Positions 35,237 through 47,370 are shown, numbered from the stretch's first letter. The stretch is 64,000 bases of DNA from Ascaphus truei (GCA_036426205.1 CM071570.1:52002984-52066983), one strand, 5' to 3'. Notes: a model not told the origin generated them from the sequence alone. A program made the numbers and translations.

Positions 35237-36716
35237 TTATATGAGATAACATAATCAATAATCATGTGCACATCATCAAAAATATTTATAAAATAGATCT
35301 TTGCGGTTGCTCTATTGTCAAAGAAATATCACTAATATTATCAAATGTTGAGCGACATGGACCCATTTATTTGTATAAAAGGCTTACGTCCTTAATATTA
35401 GATATAATAATCAATCTAGTCCTATTAAACATTTTCATATTGCAGGCCACAACAATGTTAATAATCAGTTGGCGGACGAACATACATTTAGCTCTGTTCA
35501 TCTGTATATTTATAGATATATAGAACATATATTTAAAAAATACTCCAGCTTTATCTAAAAATTAGTCTTCAGTAGTAATAGAAAATGCACAGACCGCAGG
35601 GTAGACATGAATTGTGAAAGGCATTGGCAACCACTACTAAAGTCTTTGGATACCACTGGTTGTCCATAGGCCTTAGATCGAGAACCACTCATCTAGTCAG
35701 TTATTGCTCTTATATTAGGCATTTACGTACGACTGAAAACTCTTACATTGGCCCGGGATTCAAAATGATGTTAAACCCCTTAGCCAAATAGTCAAAAACA
35801 TCAAGAGCATAACTTCTGTCATGTCAATCTATTTTTCATATTCCTATTAAACTAGTCAAACTGTCTTTCCCTTTATCATAAGCAGAACCAGACCATCATT
35901 AATATTTGTAATCACTGAAATAATCCCAATGATTCTTTTTTTATATTCAAATTTTATTCCATTTTGAAATTGAGTTATGGGGGTACAGAAAAAAGAAAAA
36001 TGGAGAAAGGGATGACAAAAAGAACAAGTCGTGTTAATTAATCAAGGTTGAGCTTATCATGTCACAATAACACAGAAGGGAGCATAAATGCAGAATGCTA
36101 GACGTGAGTCAGCCCCGCAAAGAAGCAGGATATACATGCAATTGTATGTAGGGGTTTCTATTAGTTACTGAATTTGATCTATTCTGGATTAGAGACTCAC
36201 ACTCTGATCTTAGAGTCATTAAAGAGGCACTTTATTTAAAAAAATTTTTTTTTATTATATACAGCCTTTGATTACCTTTATTGAAAATGAATTACTGTAC
36301 CTAAGCTGCAAATAGATTCGTTCTCCCGTAATCAATCAGCAGAGATCCTGCTTCCCAGGGTTCACTATATGGCTGCCTTTTCAATCAATCCTTCAGTCAG
36401 TGAAACTCAGCAGCTACAATGTAGTCTAAGGAAACATTATCTATTGTTACAGTTTGCAGCTCAAACTGCTGGGGATATTGGCAACAAATTATCACAAACA
36501 GGAAAATGTTGCAAATATCTTGCACTTCTGGGGAAGTGTGTTAAACCCTGCCAAAGAAATCAAAGGATGCTTAGTATATTATAACTCATTAAAAATGGCA
36601 GAGTTGAACAAAAAAATAAAAATAAAATGTGGTATTATCTAATACAACAGACGACAGAGAAGCTCAATGCTACATCCAACATGACAAAAACACACAGTAA
36701 AATACTTATATATTCT

Positions 36717-36760
36717 CTTGAAAAAGGGTCATTTAGTTTAACCCTTTGGCCAAAGCGTTG
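36717..36760 (+). ncRNA. Hammerhead-like motif (weak copy)
   Basis: TTGAAAA, a strong hairpin (AAAGGGT ... ACCCTTT, 36723-36729 with 36741-36747), then GGCCAAAGCGTTG. The order resembles the other copies, but GAAAC is altered to CAAAGC and the outer stem cannot be drawn beyond one pair. I include it for its structure and placement only. Confidence 0.2.
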
Positions 36761-37013
36761 TAAGCTTGTGAGCCACGACAAGGCAGACCCTGTTCGCAAG
36801 TCCTAACACTACCAGATAAAATACGAATTACCTCTATTAGGATTAAAATTCTAATTTACCTCTATTAGGAGGGAGAAAGACGACATTGGATCTTTATCCA
36901 GTAGAATGAAAGGACCTACTAACTTGGGAAGTGGGGAGGGGGCTTAAAACCTGGGAAGGAGGAGCCACCAACCTCCAACAGCTGAAACAGCTGATGAGAA
37001 TAGGTTAACAAAA

Positions 37014-37086
37014 CACAAAACCCAGCAAGCTCTTTTGGGAACCTGAGCCCCACAGAGGTTCCCAAAAGAGCTTGTGGGGTTTTGTG
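37014..37086. repeat. Near-perfect hairpin at the end of the insert
   Basis: The left arm CACAAAACCCAGCAAGCTC and onward pairs with the right arm ending GAGCTTGTGGGGTTTTGTG: 30 bp with two mismatches and a 13-base loop (TGAGCCCCACAGA). The right foot coincides exactly with the border of the target duplication. Confidence 0.85.
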
Positions 37087-37150
37087 TATTATCTAATACT
37101 ACAGAACGGATTTTGTTTAAAAAAACAAAAAAAAAAAGAACCCAGGTGTA

Positions 37151-40066
37151 GGGTTAGTGACTGTGTGTGTTTTTTTAAGGGGAGTGGCGGGTCACACGTG
37201 GTTTAGTAAGTGAGCGGAGGGGGGGGGGGGGTTCCCAAGATTCTACAGAAGTCAAACTATGGTTGCCAAGTTCTAAGGAACTTAAAGTGCGTCATTCACA
37301 AAGCTGTTTAGTTTGAAATAATCAATTTCTCTTCATAAATCCATAATCCCACAACCAGCATTGTAATATATAAATTAATACAATTCATTCAAAATTGCCG
37401 AAGCTACCATTCCTTGCTCAGAAGTGCAGAACTTTGCAGAAATCTTTTTTAATAAACAAATTGTAAGTATTAGGGCAGGTTATAAATAAATATAGCAACA
37501 TAAATAGCAGATTCATGAATTGGCAATGTGAAAAAAATATTAATTGAACACTTGTATATATTTCTATATTTGATCGGAACCAGCCCTATTTAAATTGCCT
37601 TGGTTATAAAAGGCAAGTTAATTTTAAAGCTAATTGTAGCCAATTCTGAGGCTGCTAAATATTTTATTTAGAGCATTTTATATTACAGTTCAATGCCAAC
37701 AGTTCTGCAATATATCTTTGGATGATTGGAGCCTTTGGACAAGCAGAGAGAACAGAAAGCTGCTCTTGTTCGCCGTTGCTAAAAATAAGTGGTTATAGGA
37801 AAATATGTGGAGAGAATCAAACAGGGTCATTTGACTTATTTATCCACTAATCACATTGCTATTGTTTGCAGTGATTTCAGAAATAATATTTCAGATATAG
37901 TAATTGTTATTCTTCCTTTTCTTCACTGTTCTGTTATTGCCAAATGACAATTTGTAGTGTATTGAGATTTAAAGCAGCAGTTCTCATTGCGCGAACTTTT
38001 TTGGGGTGATGTTTTTTTTCCCTTTCTTCAAATGACCTGAACCCAGGGAGTTCCTTGGAGACGATCCATGGTTCCGACCTCTGATGATCTCCCGGTTCTC
38101 GAGCTACAAGCAGTTTTGTCCACCGGGCAAGAATACAATACATTCACTTGAATGCGTCATGGCGACATGTGATGTCATTTGACATCACCTTGTTATGGCA
38201 ACGTGTCACCACGTGATGTTGCGGCGTAATTTGAAGTTGGTTCGCCATGACAACGCAACGTTGCAGGAGGAGGGCCCGCCACGGAGAAGGTAAGACCCCA
38301 CGCGCACACACACCCTTTGGGGTGACACTCTTACTTTGGGGTGAGGAGCAATCCTGCGCCGGTCCGGGGACTCCCCAGTTCCCTCCTCCAGCTCCCTCCC
38401 CCAGTCAGGCGGAAGTTGGAGCCTGGCGCAGAGAGGAGGGAGTGCAGGGTCCCCTAGAGGCGCGGCACCGAAGCCAACCGCCTTTCTCGCCTTGCCCTAA
38501 GGCTGGCCTGTGACCACTGCATTTGTTTAGATACTGTTCTGGTACAATTCAACCTTCATGATTAAAGGATTTAAGAACTTAATTACTTATAAATAATTCA
38601 GATATATATATAAAATGTATTAAATGATTTATAAATAACCGCCCATCAAATGACATAAATATTAATGTTACTGATGCAGCAGCCGTTATTCGAAAGTATC
38701 CCACGTTGTATACCTCGGAATACCCATGTCATGGTGCGTGTTGACTCATTTTTATCGAGAAAATGGCATTTTAGTGTTCTGATTTTTAAACACCTGCAAA
38801 TTGACACAGTACTGTACTGTACACATTACAATTCATTCATTTCCGCCACGGAAACGCGAAGAATTGCACCCGAAGAAATCGGGATCCATGAAATTCAAAC
38901 ATAGCAACCGCATGATTAGCCGCATGGAGTACAGTAGCGCACACGAAAACGGCTCTGTGATATGTTCGAATAACGGCCGCAGGATCTGTAGCTCCTCAAG
39001 CTGTGCTTATGGTGCCTTGCGATGGCGACGCAACGCTGCTCCGAATCAATTACATTGTCTCCGTCGCAAGCGCTTATAGTAAGCGTGACGGCGACAGAGC
39101 GATGTCGCGACCAAAAATTTGGAAACCGTGAATATTTGAATTTTTAGAGACAGTCGCCACGTGACTGTCTCTAAACCAATCAAATTGCGCAGCCGTCCAT
39201 TTTAGTGACGTCACTGGCCTTGTCGCCAGCGACGTCGGTAAAAATCAAATTACAACTTTCGCCAGTGGCGACTGCGATGTCATTGGTCGCGTCGCCGTCG
39301 CCAGCATTATAAGCGCGGCCTTACATTTAATTATATTTTGTATCCTTATTAGGATATACGCTAGCCAGAGTACATTGTTAACCTGCCAGCGCATACTGTA
39401 GGTGCCTATATTAGGAAATATATGACTGAAAATTTCAGTAAAAACAGTCAACCCAGTCACTATGTGAACTTCAGCTGTTTCCTGGCTCATCCAACGCCTG
39501 CCTTCCCCAAGAGCACAATAAATAGTCAGACATGACTTGAAGACATGAGAGAAGAGATAATCCCTGTATAGTCTTCAACTTTATTACAATAAACTGTGAA
39601 TAAAAAATTCAATGCACCCACAAAAAACATTTGGTATAAAAACTCATCAATATGTAATGGCCGGAATCTATAGCGTTTTACTGTGTCTGCCCCAAGCTCA
39701 GCCTGGCTGGACCTGTGTGCTGACGTCACTGCTACCCATACAGTACATGTATGTTTTGCATCTCCACTTCTTCAGGAGGGGTGTGTGGAATCAACCTATT
39801 GAACCCTCTATAAATCCAGGTCAATGCTACTCAAGTCAGTGCATTACATATTAGGTGGGAATGGGCGTGAAGTAGGGCCACAGTGCCCTAAATATAGCCC
39901 CCCTTGTATTGGACATTCTGTTTCATACAGCTACTATAACGGACTTGGCATTCACACCTATATTTTGATGTTAAAGCACCAATGGTGTTTTTGTGGGTGG
40001 TTCCGTTGAATTTTCGAATTCTAGTGTCCCTGCTTAATATTTATTTTTTCCTTTGATTCGCACTAA
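37151..40066. other. Intergenic stretch, no gene recognised
   Basis: Includes a G run (37218-37231), AT-rich unique-looking DNA to about 37950, a GC-richer repeat-like part (37975-38510, sharing GACATCAC and CAACGCAACGTTGCAGGAGG words with 16050-16140), and the palindromic element at 39070-39320. The short open frames carry no recognisable domains. Confidence 0.45.
39070..39320. repeat. Palindromic GC-rich MITE
   Basis: GCGCTTATAGTAAGCGTGAC then GGCGACAGAGCGATGTCGC on the left is the approximate complement of the right end (ACTGCGATGTCATTGGTCGC then GTCGCCGTCGCCAGCATTAT, AAGCGCGGCC). TTA follows the right end at 39321-39323. The left end is degraded, so the start is approximate. Probably another TTA-targeting Harbinger-type MITE. 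Confidence 0.55.
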
Positions 40067-40487
40067 GGCTGGGGCCATAGAGGGGTGAGGAGTTCCAAGC
40101 CGCGCTGACGCCGAGGCTCGCCGGCTGAAATCTGCGCAATTCCATGGACTTGCAGGCGAGCCAGCGTGCGCGAAGGGAGCCGGGGGGGAGGTGGTTGGAG
40201 GCGGGGCAGTGATGTCGTTGGGCCAATCGCCCACGACGCACTGACGTCAACGTCACGGCGCCGACGTCACGGCGCCGTGACGTTGACGCTGCTTCAGGCT
40301 GATTGGATGTTTTCAGCCGACAGCGCGCTGAAAAACAGCTTGGCTGTCGGCTGAAAATTCCAAAGCCTCAGCACGCCTGCGGACGCTCGCGTGAGCCCCC
40401 TCTCAAGGCATCCTCATTGAGGATGCAGGAGCTCAGCGCTGAGCGTCCGCACGGCTCAGCGCGGCCTGTCCTTCTATGGACTCGGCC
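40067..40487. mobile_element. GC-rich Harbinger-type MITE (first of a tandem pair)
   Basis: The ends GGCTGGGGCCATAG and CTATGGACTCGGCC are inverted repeats. TAA flanks both sides (40064-40066 and 40488-40490). The interior includes an 18-bp-arm palindrome, CGTCAACGTCACGGCGCC at 40245-40262 with its complement at 40271-40288. No transposase is encoded. Confidence 0.7.
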
Positions 40488-40490
40488 TAA

Positions 40491-40780
40491 GGCTGCAGCC
40501 CGTGCGGAGGCACAGAGGCCGAGGGAAAGCGGGTGCTTTCCCCGGCCATACCAGACGGGCCGTGGGCGGCGTTCCCAGTGACATCACGGAGCTGGTTCAC
40601 CCTCATTGGGCGAACCGCTCATGTGACGTGTCAGTTGCGTTGAGAAATCAGTTTAACTGATTTCTCACGCAACGCGCGCCCCCTCCTGCAAGTCGCATGG
40701 AAGCAAACACTGCCTTAAGGCAGTCTGTTTGCTCAGCGTGCGGACGCATCCGTGCTGTCTGCCATACCATGTCCGAGGCC
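40491..40780. mobile_element. GC-rich Harbinger-type MITE (second of a tandem pair)
   Basis: It begins GGCTGCAGCCCGTGCGGAGG and ends ATGTCCGAGGCC, with TAA on both sides (40488-40490 and 40781-40783). Its interior (AAGCGGGTGCTTTCCCCGGC, GACATCACGGAGCTGGTTC) is closely related to 17432-17790. The TAA between it and the preceding element is shared by both. Confidence 0.7.
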
Positions 40781-40984
40781 TAAGATTAGTGTGGGATTTG
40801 TGGGGCACTGTTGCTCAGTATTACCCTGTGCATTGTATACATACTTTGAAGGGATTTCTACACCATTTGACATACATTTGTTTTCCAAACATTTTTGTGT
40901 GCACGTTTTCTATATAGTGCTGTTGGTATATTAATACTTTAATATAAAAGTATATATTTATGTTACAGTTAAAACAAATTAAAG

Positions 40985-41475
40985 GTGCAATCCATGCAAT
41001 ATCCTACATGTGTTTTTTGTTAAATAAATCAGTTCTGTAGTATTAGATGATACTACATTTTTTTAAATTCAACTGTTAATGCCTTTAATAATGAGTTAAT
41101 ACAATTTGATTTCTATATCAGGCTTTAACACACTTCTCCAGCAATGCAAGATGTTTGCAACACTTTCCTGTTTGTGATCATTTGTTGCCAATATTCCCAG
41201 CAGTTTGGGCTACAAAGTGTAACAATAGATAATGTCACCTTAGTAATATAAGAATACATTGTAGCTGCTGAGTTACACTGACTGAAGTTTCTTTGAAACT
41301 GAAAGGCAGCCATTTAGTGAGCCCTGGTAAACAGAACCTTTGCTGATTGATTATGGGAGAATGAATCGATCTGCAGCTTAAGTCATTAGTTTTCAATAAA
41401 AGTAATCAAAGGCTGCATATATTTCAATAAAAAATTATATATATATTTAATGTGCTGCTTGGGTTGCCTCTTTAA
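40985..41475 (-). repeat. Interspersed repeat family C (copy 2, uninterrupted)
   Basis: Reverse-oriented relative of 36225-37150, with GTTGCCTCTTTAAATG at its right end, TTACTTTTATTGAAAAC (complement), CGATTCATTCTCCCATAATC (complement) and GCTGCCTTTCAG (complement). It lacks the insertion present in the other copy and so shows the pre-insertion state around 41030-41060. Confidence 0.7.
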
Positions 41476-43344
41476 ATGATTACTATTTCAGTATTTAAAA
41501 ACCTAATAGGAAAGCACAATTTAATTTGACAAGGTTAGAGATACCTAATAATGATTAAGCTAAATAGAGCTTAACCTTTTATTTTTTATCACAACATATG
41601 TATTAATAAACTCCCATAATCTATATATTTTTAATTAAAAAATAAATATATAAGAACATAAATAAATATAGAAACATGTCTTTGAAATAATTATATTTTA
41701 GATGATATATTTTTTTTAAATATTCGTTGATTATTGACATATGTATTTTTTCTTTCCTTAGTGACTGAGAAATTATTTATTTCGAGTCTACATTATAAAC
41801 AACGAGAATCTCTCCCATCTACTCATCACAATCAGACTGCTAACAATGGAAACAACTGCATTATATACTCCACCCTGCCACAAGAAGAAATATTAAACCT
41901 ACTGTATAAACATATTTCCACAGCAACTTCAAGCTACACAGCACATCAAGGTCCATAGAAGTAAAAGGATAATTCACCCGTGAATGGGAGTTACAGTCTG
42001 TTGGGGAAACCAAACAAGCCCTCCACAAAAAGGATGAAGTGCCACAGATCAGGAGGGTGGTCAACTCCAGTCCTCAAGCCCCCCCAACAGGCCAGGTTTT
42101 CAGGCTATCCCAGCTTCAGCACAGGTGGCACAATCAGAGGCTCGGTCGAAGACAGCCTCTGATTGAGTCACCTGTGCTGAAGCAGGGATATCCTGAAAAC
42201 ATGACCTGGGGGGGGGGGGGGGGGGTGAATGGGCTTTAGGATTGGAGTTCAGCACCCTTGCCTTAAATACTCCATATCTGACACCAAAACACCACTACCA
42301 CTTTTCACTACTCGGAAAGTCGACTAATGATTTACAGGCATTAGTTTTAAAAGGTAACCTCGGTAATACTCAGGACGGGACACAAGACTTCTTGGAAAAT
42401 GGCTTTAATCAGGACACTGTGGCTTCACTACTCACTGTGAAAACCTTTAACTTCTATGGCACATGCTACAGCTTGATTCACACCAACCTGTCCCGAGAAC
42501 AATACCCCTGTCTGAATATACTTATCCTTAATGTAGTAGGTCTGGTGAAGTGCTAAAGTCTTTAACCCAATTTGTTCAATGCAGTACTGTAGGTTCTGAC
42601 TTCTAGCATAGGATAACTGCTAATAGGATCACTGGAGGAAACGCACACTGGTTGGAAGTTGAACTCTGAAGAGTCTCACATGGAGGAGTACACTCACATA
42701 TGTGATCGACTTCACTCTGTACCCTGTGGTACCCCAACAAATGATGATGTGCAAATTAGTATGTATTCTGTGTGAGGCCCTTCAGTCTGACTTCCAACCG
42801 TTCTTCTTTTTAGTATGTTTATCCTCTAAACATCTCATTCATGGATGAAGACACCATAGACAATACCCCAGCTTCGGTATGCCAATCTTTTGAACACCTC
42901 ATTCACAGATGAAGACCTCAGCTGTGACGAACCTCACCCTCTATGTATTTAAGACTCCCATTTTCAGTTTAGCGATCACATCTGATAAGTAGACCTCTGC
43001 CGTCTCGAAACCTGATGCACAAGAAAATCTTGCACGATTGATGAATTGGTCCCTTACAAGGTATCACAACCTATAAAGTATTGTACATTTTCTGGGGCCA
43101 ATACGACTACTAGTCCCTTCTAATCAAGATCTGTGTTAGAGCTTTTCCTTTTATTAGACATACCTGTAGTTCATGATTACGAATCTCATTTATTGTAGTA
43201 AGTATACACTAAAATATGTAACCGGGCAGCATTACTTTGAGTGCACTGGAATGTTTCCTTGTAATGACGTGCGCATAAAATAATTTAAAATAATGTTAGC
43301 ATATATTATACAAAATAAAAACAAACGCCCATTAATAAATAAAG
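41476..43344. other. Spacer downstream of PAK5, no gene recognised
   Basis: AT-rich sequence with no exon I can support. It holds one family B hAT MITE (42050-42260). The part from 42260 to 43200 looks unique. The local 104-codon frame at 42242-42556 has no recognisable domain. Confidence 0.45.
42050..42260. mobile_element. hAT-type palindromic MITE (family B)
   Basis: The left arm is CAGGAGGGTGGTCAACTCCAG, here in part, followed by CAGGTTTTCAGGCTATCCCAG, in part, and CTTCAGCACAGGTGGC. The right arm is the complement (GTCACCTGTGCTGAAGCAGG, GATATCCTGAAAACATGACC, GGAGTTCAGCACCCTTG). A run of about 18 G (42208-42225) has expanded in the right arm. The 8-bp flanks (CCACAGAT and CCTTAAAT) match only in part, so the copy is old. 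Confidence 0.75.
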
Positions 43345-44869
43345 TTTATTTTGCATTGAAATAATAATGAATCCAGTGGTTGCGAAACACAAATCTATTT
43401 AGTGTTGACATGCAAGTTCATTCAACAAGCAACACCAGTTTGTAATCATCCATTTTTTGTCAGTTAAAAAAATAACAGACAGCAGCACAAGTGTATCAAG
43501 TCAAACACATCCTACAACATCATCACAAGTAAAGTATGATGAAAATGTGGAACATACCTGCTAAATGTTGACTGCTGCAGTCAATTGGGATGATAAAAAC
43601 ATATCTTCTAAGCCAAAACAGAAATAGAATGAAAAATAAATATATTGAATTCCGTTATATGCTACTTACCCAGAATCAAGTAAAAATACCGATAGGTCAC
43701 AAAACCTTATAAATTACAAATAAATTAAACAAAGCAAAAATATGTCATCTGAAGTTAAAAAAACAAAACAAATTAGGCACACGACGCTGGCCAAAATATG
43801 TCAAATAATTTATTTGCAACACTGAATTTGCTTCGTCAATATGAATCTGTAAGTTCCTTATAGTACATGTGCAATGTTTAAATACATAAAATGAAGAAAC
43901 AACAATCTATGTATGTATTTCCATGTTTCTTTAGCCAATGTAACCATTTCCGTACTGAAAAAGATTATTTAATTTATTGATGCCACTATAATAATTTCAT
44001 ATTTTTTACTTGAGTATTTAACAGTACAGTATTAACCTTGATAGGGACATAGGGTCTGAAAGCAGTGAAAAATAATATTGCAAACCACTCCCGGGTTTAA
44101 GATGTGCCTTGAAATTTCATATAAGCAAAAGAGACACATTCAACATAAAACAAAAGGTGTTGATGTTTCCAAAAGGATTATAAAAGTAGGAATTTTTAAA
44201 AGATTTGGTAAATTACACCTGGTTTTGAACTGGCACAACGTTTAATGAACATCAAAAACCTGCAAATTATCAAAAGTATTATACAGAAAATTACAAATTC
44301 ATTTCAAAATACGGTACACTCCTACTTTTGAAAAAAAGTGCATTTTACCTCAAAGAAGGATTTATAGTATTTAAAGAAATGCCATTTAACTCTCTTTGTT
44401 CAACTCAATTGTGGGTGTACATCTGGATGTACTAAATTCACTTCAAAAGAATCCTATTAAAAAGTCTGCATTTTCCATTACAAAAAAAAACACAAACGGT
44501 GTCACAAAAGTGAGGTTTTTGATACAGCACACCCCATCGTATTATATAGTCAATGTACATCAGGAGTGGCCAACTGCAGTCCTCAAGACCCACCAGCAGG
44601 TCAGGTTTTAAGGATATCCCTGCTTCAGCACCGGTGGTGCAGTCTTTGATTGAGCCACCTGTGCTATAAGGGATATCCTTAAAACCTGACAAGTTTTTGG
44701 GTCTTGAGGACTGGAGTTGACCACTCCTGATGTACAGCATCATAGGCAGTTTTGATATGAAGAAGCCGCTTCCGTTTGCATCGCTCGTGGTTTCTGAGGT
44801 TGGGGATCATTCTTACTCAGTCTCTTTTTCTTGAAAATTCCTTTCTGTAATGGTGTGTGTTCCGGGATT
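43345..44869 (-). other. Probable PAK5 3' untranslated region
   Basis: Reading away from the stop codon on the - strand, this 1.5 kb is AT-rich and lacks coding sequence. Possible AATAAA signals lie at 43973-43978, 43809-43814 and 43345-43350. One hAT MITE (44561-44729) lies 141 bp past the stop. PAK5 has a long 3' UTR in mammals, so any of the three signals could be used. The end chosen here is the most distal of the three and is a guess. Confidence 0.35.
44561..44729. mobile_element. hAT-type palindromic MITE (family B), complete
   Basis: 169 bp from CAGGAGTGGCCAACTGCAG to the complement GAGTTGACCACTCCTG. The arms meet around GTGCAGTCTTTGATTGAGCC. Flanking 8-mers ATGTACAT (44553-44560) and ATGTACAG (44730-44737) match at 7 of 8, as expected for an hAT insertion. 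It lies within the probable PAK5 3' UTR, so PAK5 transcripts may carry a strong hairpin. Confidence 0.85.
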
Positions 44870-45049
<180 letters not shown>

Positions 45050-45170
45050 TTAAAGAAGATGTCCACAGAAAAGAGCACTCACGATACTGTCAATATACTG
45101 GCCATGGGTGCATATCAAGATCAAGTCCGCCAGCCAGGAAAACTTGTAGGCACCAGGACAAGAAGAACAG

Positions 45171-45287
45171 CAGCACTCCAATGGTCTTATGTAAAAAAAA
45201 TATACAAAATGTATATTTTTTAAAAAAAATCTTTTGAATTTGAATACATTTTGTATATTTTTGTGCATAAGACCATTGGAGAACTGC
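45171..45287. repeat. Inverted repeat in last PAK5 intron
   Basis: GCAGCACTCCAATGGTCTTA with following A/T-rich sequence pairs with CATAAGACCATTGGAGAACTGC downstream (arms about 44 bp, 45171-45214 and 45244-45287). GCAGCACTCCA resembles the ends of the hammerhead-motif repeats (GGAGTGCTGG near 28836), so it may be an end fragment of that class. It lies about 145 bp upstream of the last-exon acceptor. Confidence 0.6.
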
Positions 45288-45404
45288 TATTTTTCATTTC
45301 CGAAAGTTAAAGTATCATCACAATTTTAGCATCTGATATCAGTGGACACAAAATAAATATATTGTTTATTCCATAAGGTAACCTTCATATAGACCACAGA
45401 AATT

Positions 45405-45600
45405 AACACGTATAAATAAGCACATTCACATGTCAAGCTGGTCCCCCAAACCTGTTTAACCCCTAACTCATACAGCGCTTCCACAGTAGCCAGGTACTCT
45501 GGGTAATGACATGAAAATGAGTACTCATAATGGGTCATTTCTTGCCTCTTGTCCACTTAACATGGATCAATTTCTCTTTTGAGTGCACCTTACTGGGTTC
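45405..45600 (-). repeat. Dispersed repeat family A (copy 3)
   Basis: On the - strand: AGTACTCATTTTCATGTCAT, TACCCAGAGTACCTGGCTAC, TGTGGAAGCGCTGTATGAG, AATGTGCTTATTTATACG. Diverged relative of 23440-23660. It lies in the PAK5 intron between the exons at 44870 and 46100. Confidence 0.5.
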
Positions 45601-46048
45601 TGTTCTTTTTCGATATATGCTGTATCCCTCCCAGAGTCACACCCCTCCTGTATAAAGAAATCAACTCCTGATTGGGATGAGTGGAGCAGGGTTTTTCTTG
45701 TAATATATTCTTGTCCAGTTTAACATGGATCTCTTTTATCCAATGATATTGTTACAATGACTGAAGTAAACGGGTCGTAAGGTGCCTTATGGATTAACAC
45801 TGCTTAGTAAATATGGGCCAGCATCTTTGTCTGCATATGCCGGGAAACAGGTCTGCCGTAACAGTTATATTGGTGCAGTGATTCATCTTACCCTAAGCTA
45901 AACATGAACCCAGTCTTACAATGTATGATTGTAAATGTATCATCACCGGCCCTAATTTTCTCTTTTAATGTTCATTATAAATTGGAATTTGGTCATTTTA
46001 CTAAGCAGATTTAGAGTGGGAATATGGAATTTTGCACAGTATACATCA

Positions 46049-46255
<207 letters not shown>

Positions 46256-46381
46256 TCAATGAGCCCACAATAATCCTGAACTCCACTCCTGCTTTTCTAT
46301 GTGCTCTCAATCACTTAGTCTGTTACGGGGGGGTCTAAAATGTGTTATTTATATAAGTAGGGGCTATCCATCAAGCTCCCG

Positions 46382-46385
<4 letters not shown>

Positions 46386-46419
<34 letters not shown>
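46386..46419. repeat. (AT)n microsatellite
   Basis: About 17 TA units within a PAK5 intron, 150 bp upstream of the helix F exon. Confidence 0.9.
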
Positions 46420-46421
<2 letters not shown>

Positions 46422-47094
46422 GTTTTGATTGTAATTGCATCAAATACAAGAAACTTGTTAATAAAATGTGTTACAATTGATACTGGTGATCAGCTACAGA
46501 AGTATAGGCCACTTCGGAAATAACCATGTTTCCTACAAAATTGAGAGATCAATGAGAAAATATGATATATAGTATAGGGGTTGTTCATCTGGGCAATAGG
46601 AGGACCTGGTGAAGTCAAAGGTTTCCCTTCTTACTGGAGTAGGAGGCTCAGCCTCTGTAAAGTAGATGTAAGCAACAAGAAAGTAGTGGGAAGAAACATG
46701 CAAAATAAGGTAAGAAAAAGCAGTGGGCGACTAACAGGGTGGAGGCACAAGGTCCGGAAAGAATGAATATCTGACACTGCGTCATTCCTTACTTCCCCAA
46801 CAAACACCCTTAGGGGGTTATTAATTAAAATGTGATATGGCTGATTAGTGGAAGTATCCATGCCAAAGGCAAAAGGGAGTTTCTGTGTGATAGTGCCCTG
46901 ATCAGCACCAGTGTAATTAAATGAATAACTCCCTTAAAGTGTTTGAAAACAATCCAAATGGATTCAAATACACAGATGCAAAATGTTACTCTCATGTTAA
47001 ATAAACTCTCTAAGATTGATCCGTAGCCTCTACAGTAAGCATTAAGCACTAATATTGCTTTACCGCCTGCAGATGATTAATTCATTGTACAAGC

Positions 47095-47370
47095 TTTAAT
47101 CCTGTCGTTCCCCATTATCGCTTAGCATACAGTGCTTTCACTGCAGCCAGGGATGCTGGGTAATGACATGCAAATGAGCAATCAGAGTGTGCCCGTTTTT
47201 GCTTCTTATTCATTTTAACATGGACGCCGTATTAAGCGTATGACTGCTGTATTAGTGAGCTTTCACAGCAAAGCTTGGGCTAAAGAAGTGCATGGTCACC
47301 AAACCTACTCACAGACATGTGCACGTGCTCACAAGTGATATCTGTATAGTCTGTATGCTGTGCGCTGTGC
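47095..47370 (-). repeat. Dispersed repeat family A (copy 4)
   Basis: On the + strand it reads CAGTGCTTTCACTGCAGCC, AGGGATGCTGGGTAATGAC, ATGCAAATGAGCAATC and TTTTAACATGGACGCCGT, then GACTGCTGTATTAGTGAGC. It is the reverse of copies 1 and 2. Its extension past the core (GTATGACTGCTGTATTAGTG) is matched at 56125-56145. Confidence 0.55.

Larger units (their letters stand above)
36651..37086 (+). mobile_element. Retro-inserted element with 18-bp TSD and terminal hairpin
   Basis: The 436-bp insert is flanked by TATTATCTAATAC(A/T)ACAG at 36633-36650 and 37087-37104 (17 of 18 match). The uninterrupted sequence exists in the related repeat copy near 41060-41030 (complement), which serves as an empty site. 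A target duplication this long argues for target-primed reverse transcription and against a DNA transposon. The insert holds the motif at 36717-36760 and ends precisely in a 30-bp-stem hairpin (37014-37043 with 37057-37086). No protein is encoded. Confidence 0.75.
36225..37150 (+). repeat. Interspersed repeat family C (copy 1), interrupted
   Basis: The copy reads TTAAAGAGGCACTTTATTTA, GATTACCTTTATTG, CTGCAAATAGATTCG, GGCTGCCTTTTCAATC, CAGCTACAATGTAG, and CATTATCTATTGTTACAG. A second copy in opposite orientation is at 40985-41475. The right part is split by a 436-bp insertion (36651-37086) with a duplicated target, and resumes at 37087. The family is non-coding. TTAAAGAGGCA ends suggest a DNA transposon, but this is unproven. 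Confidence 0.7.
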
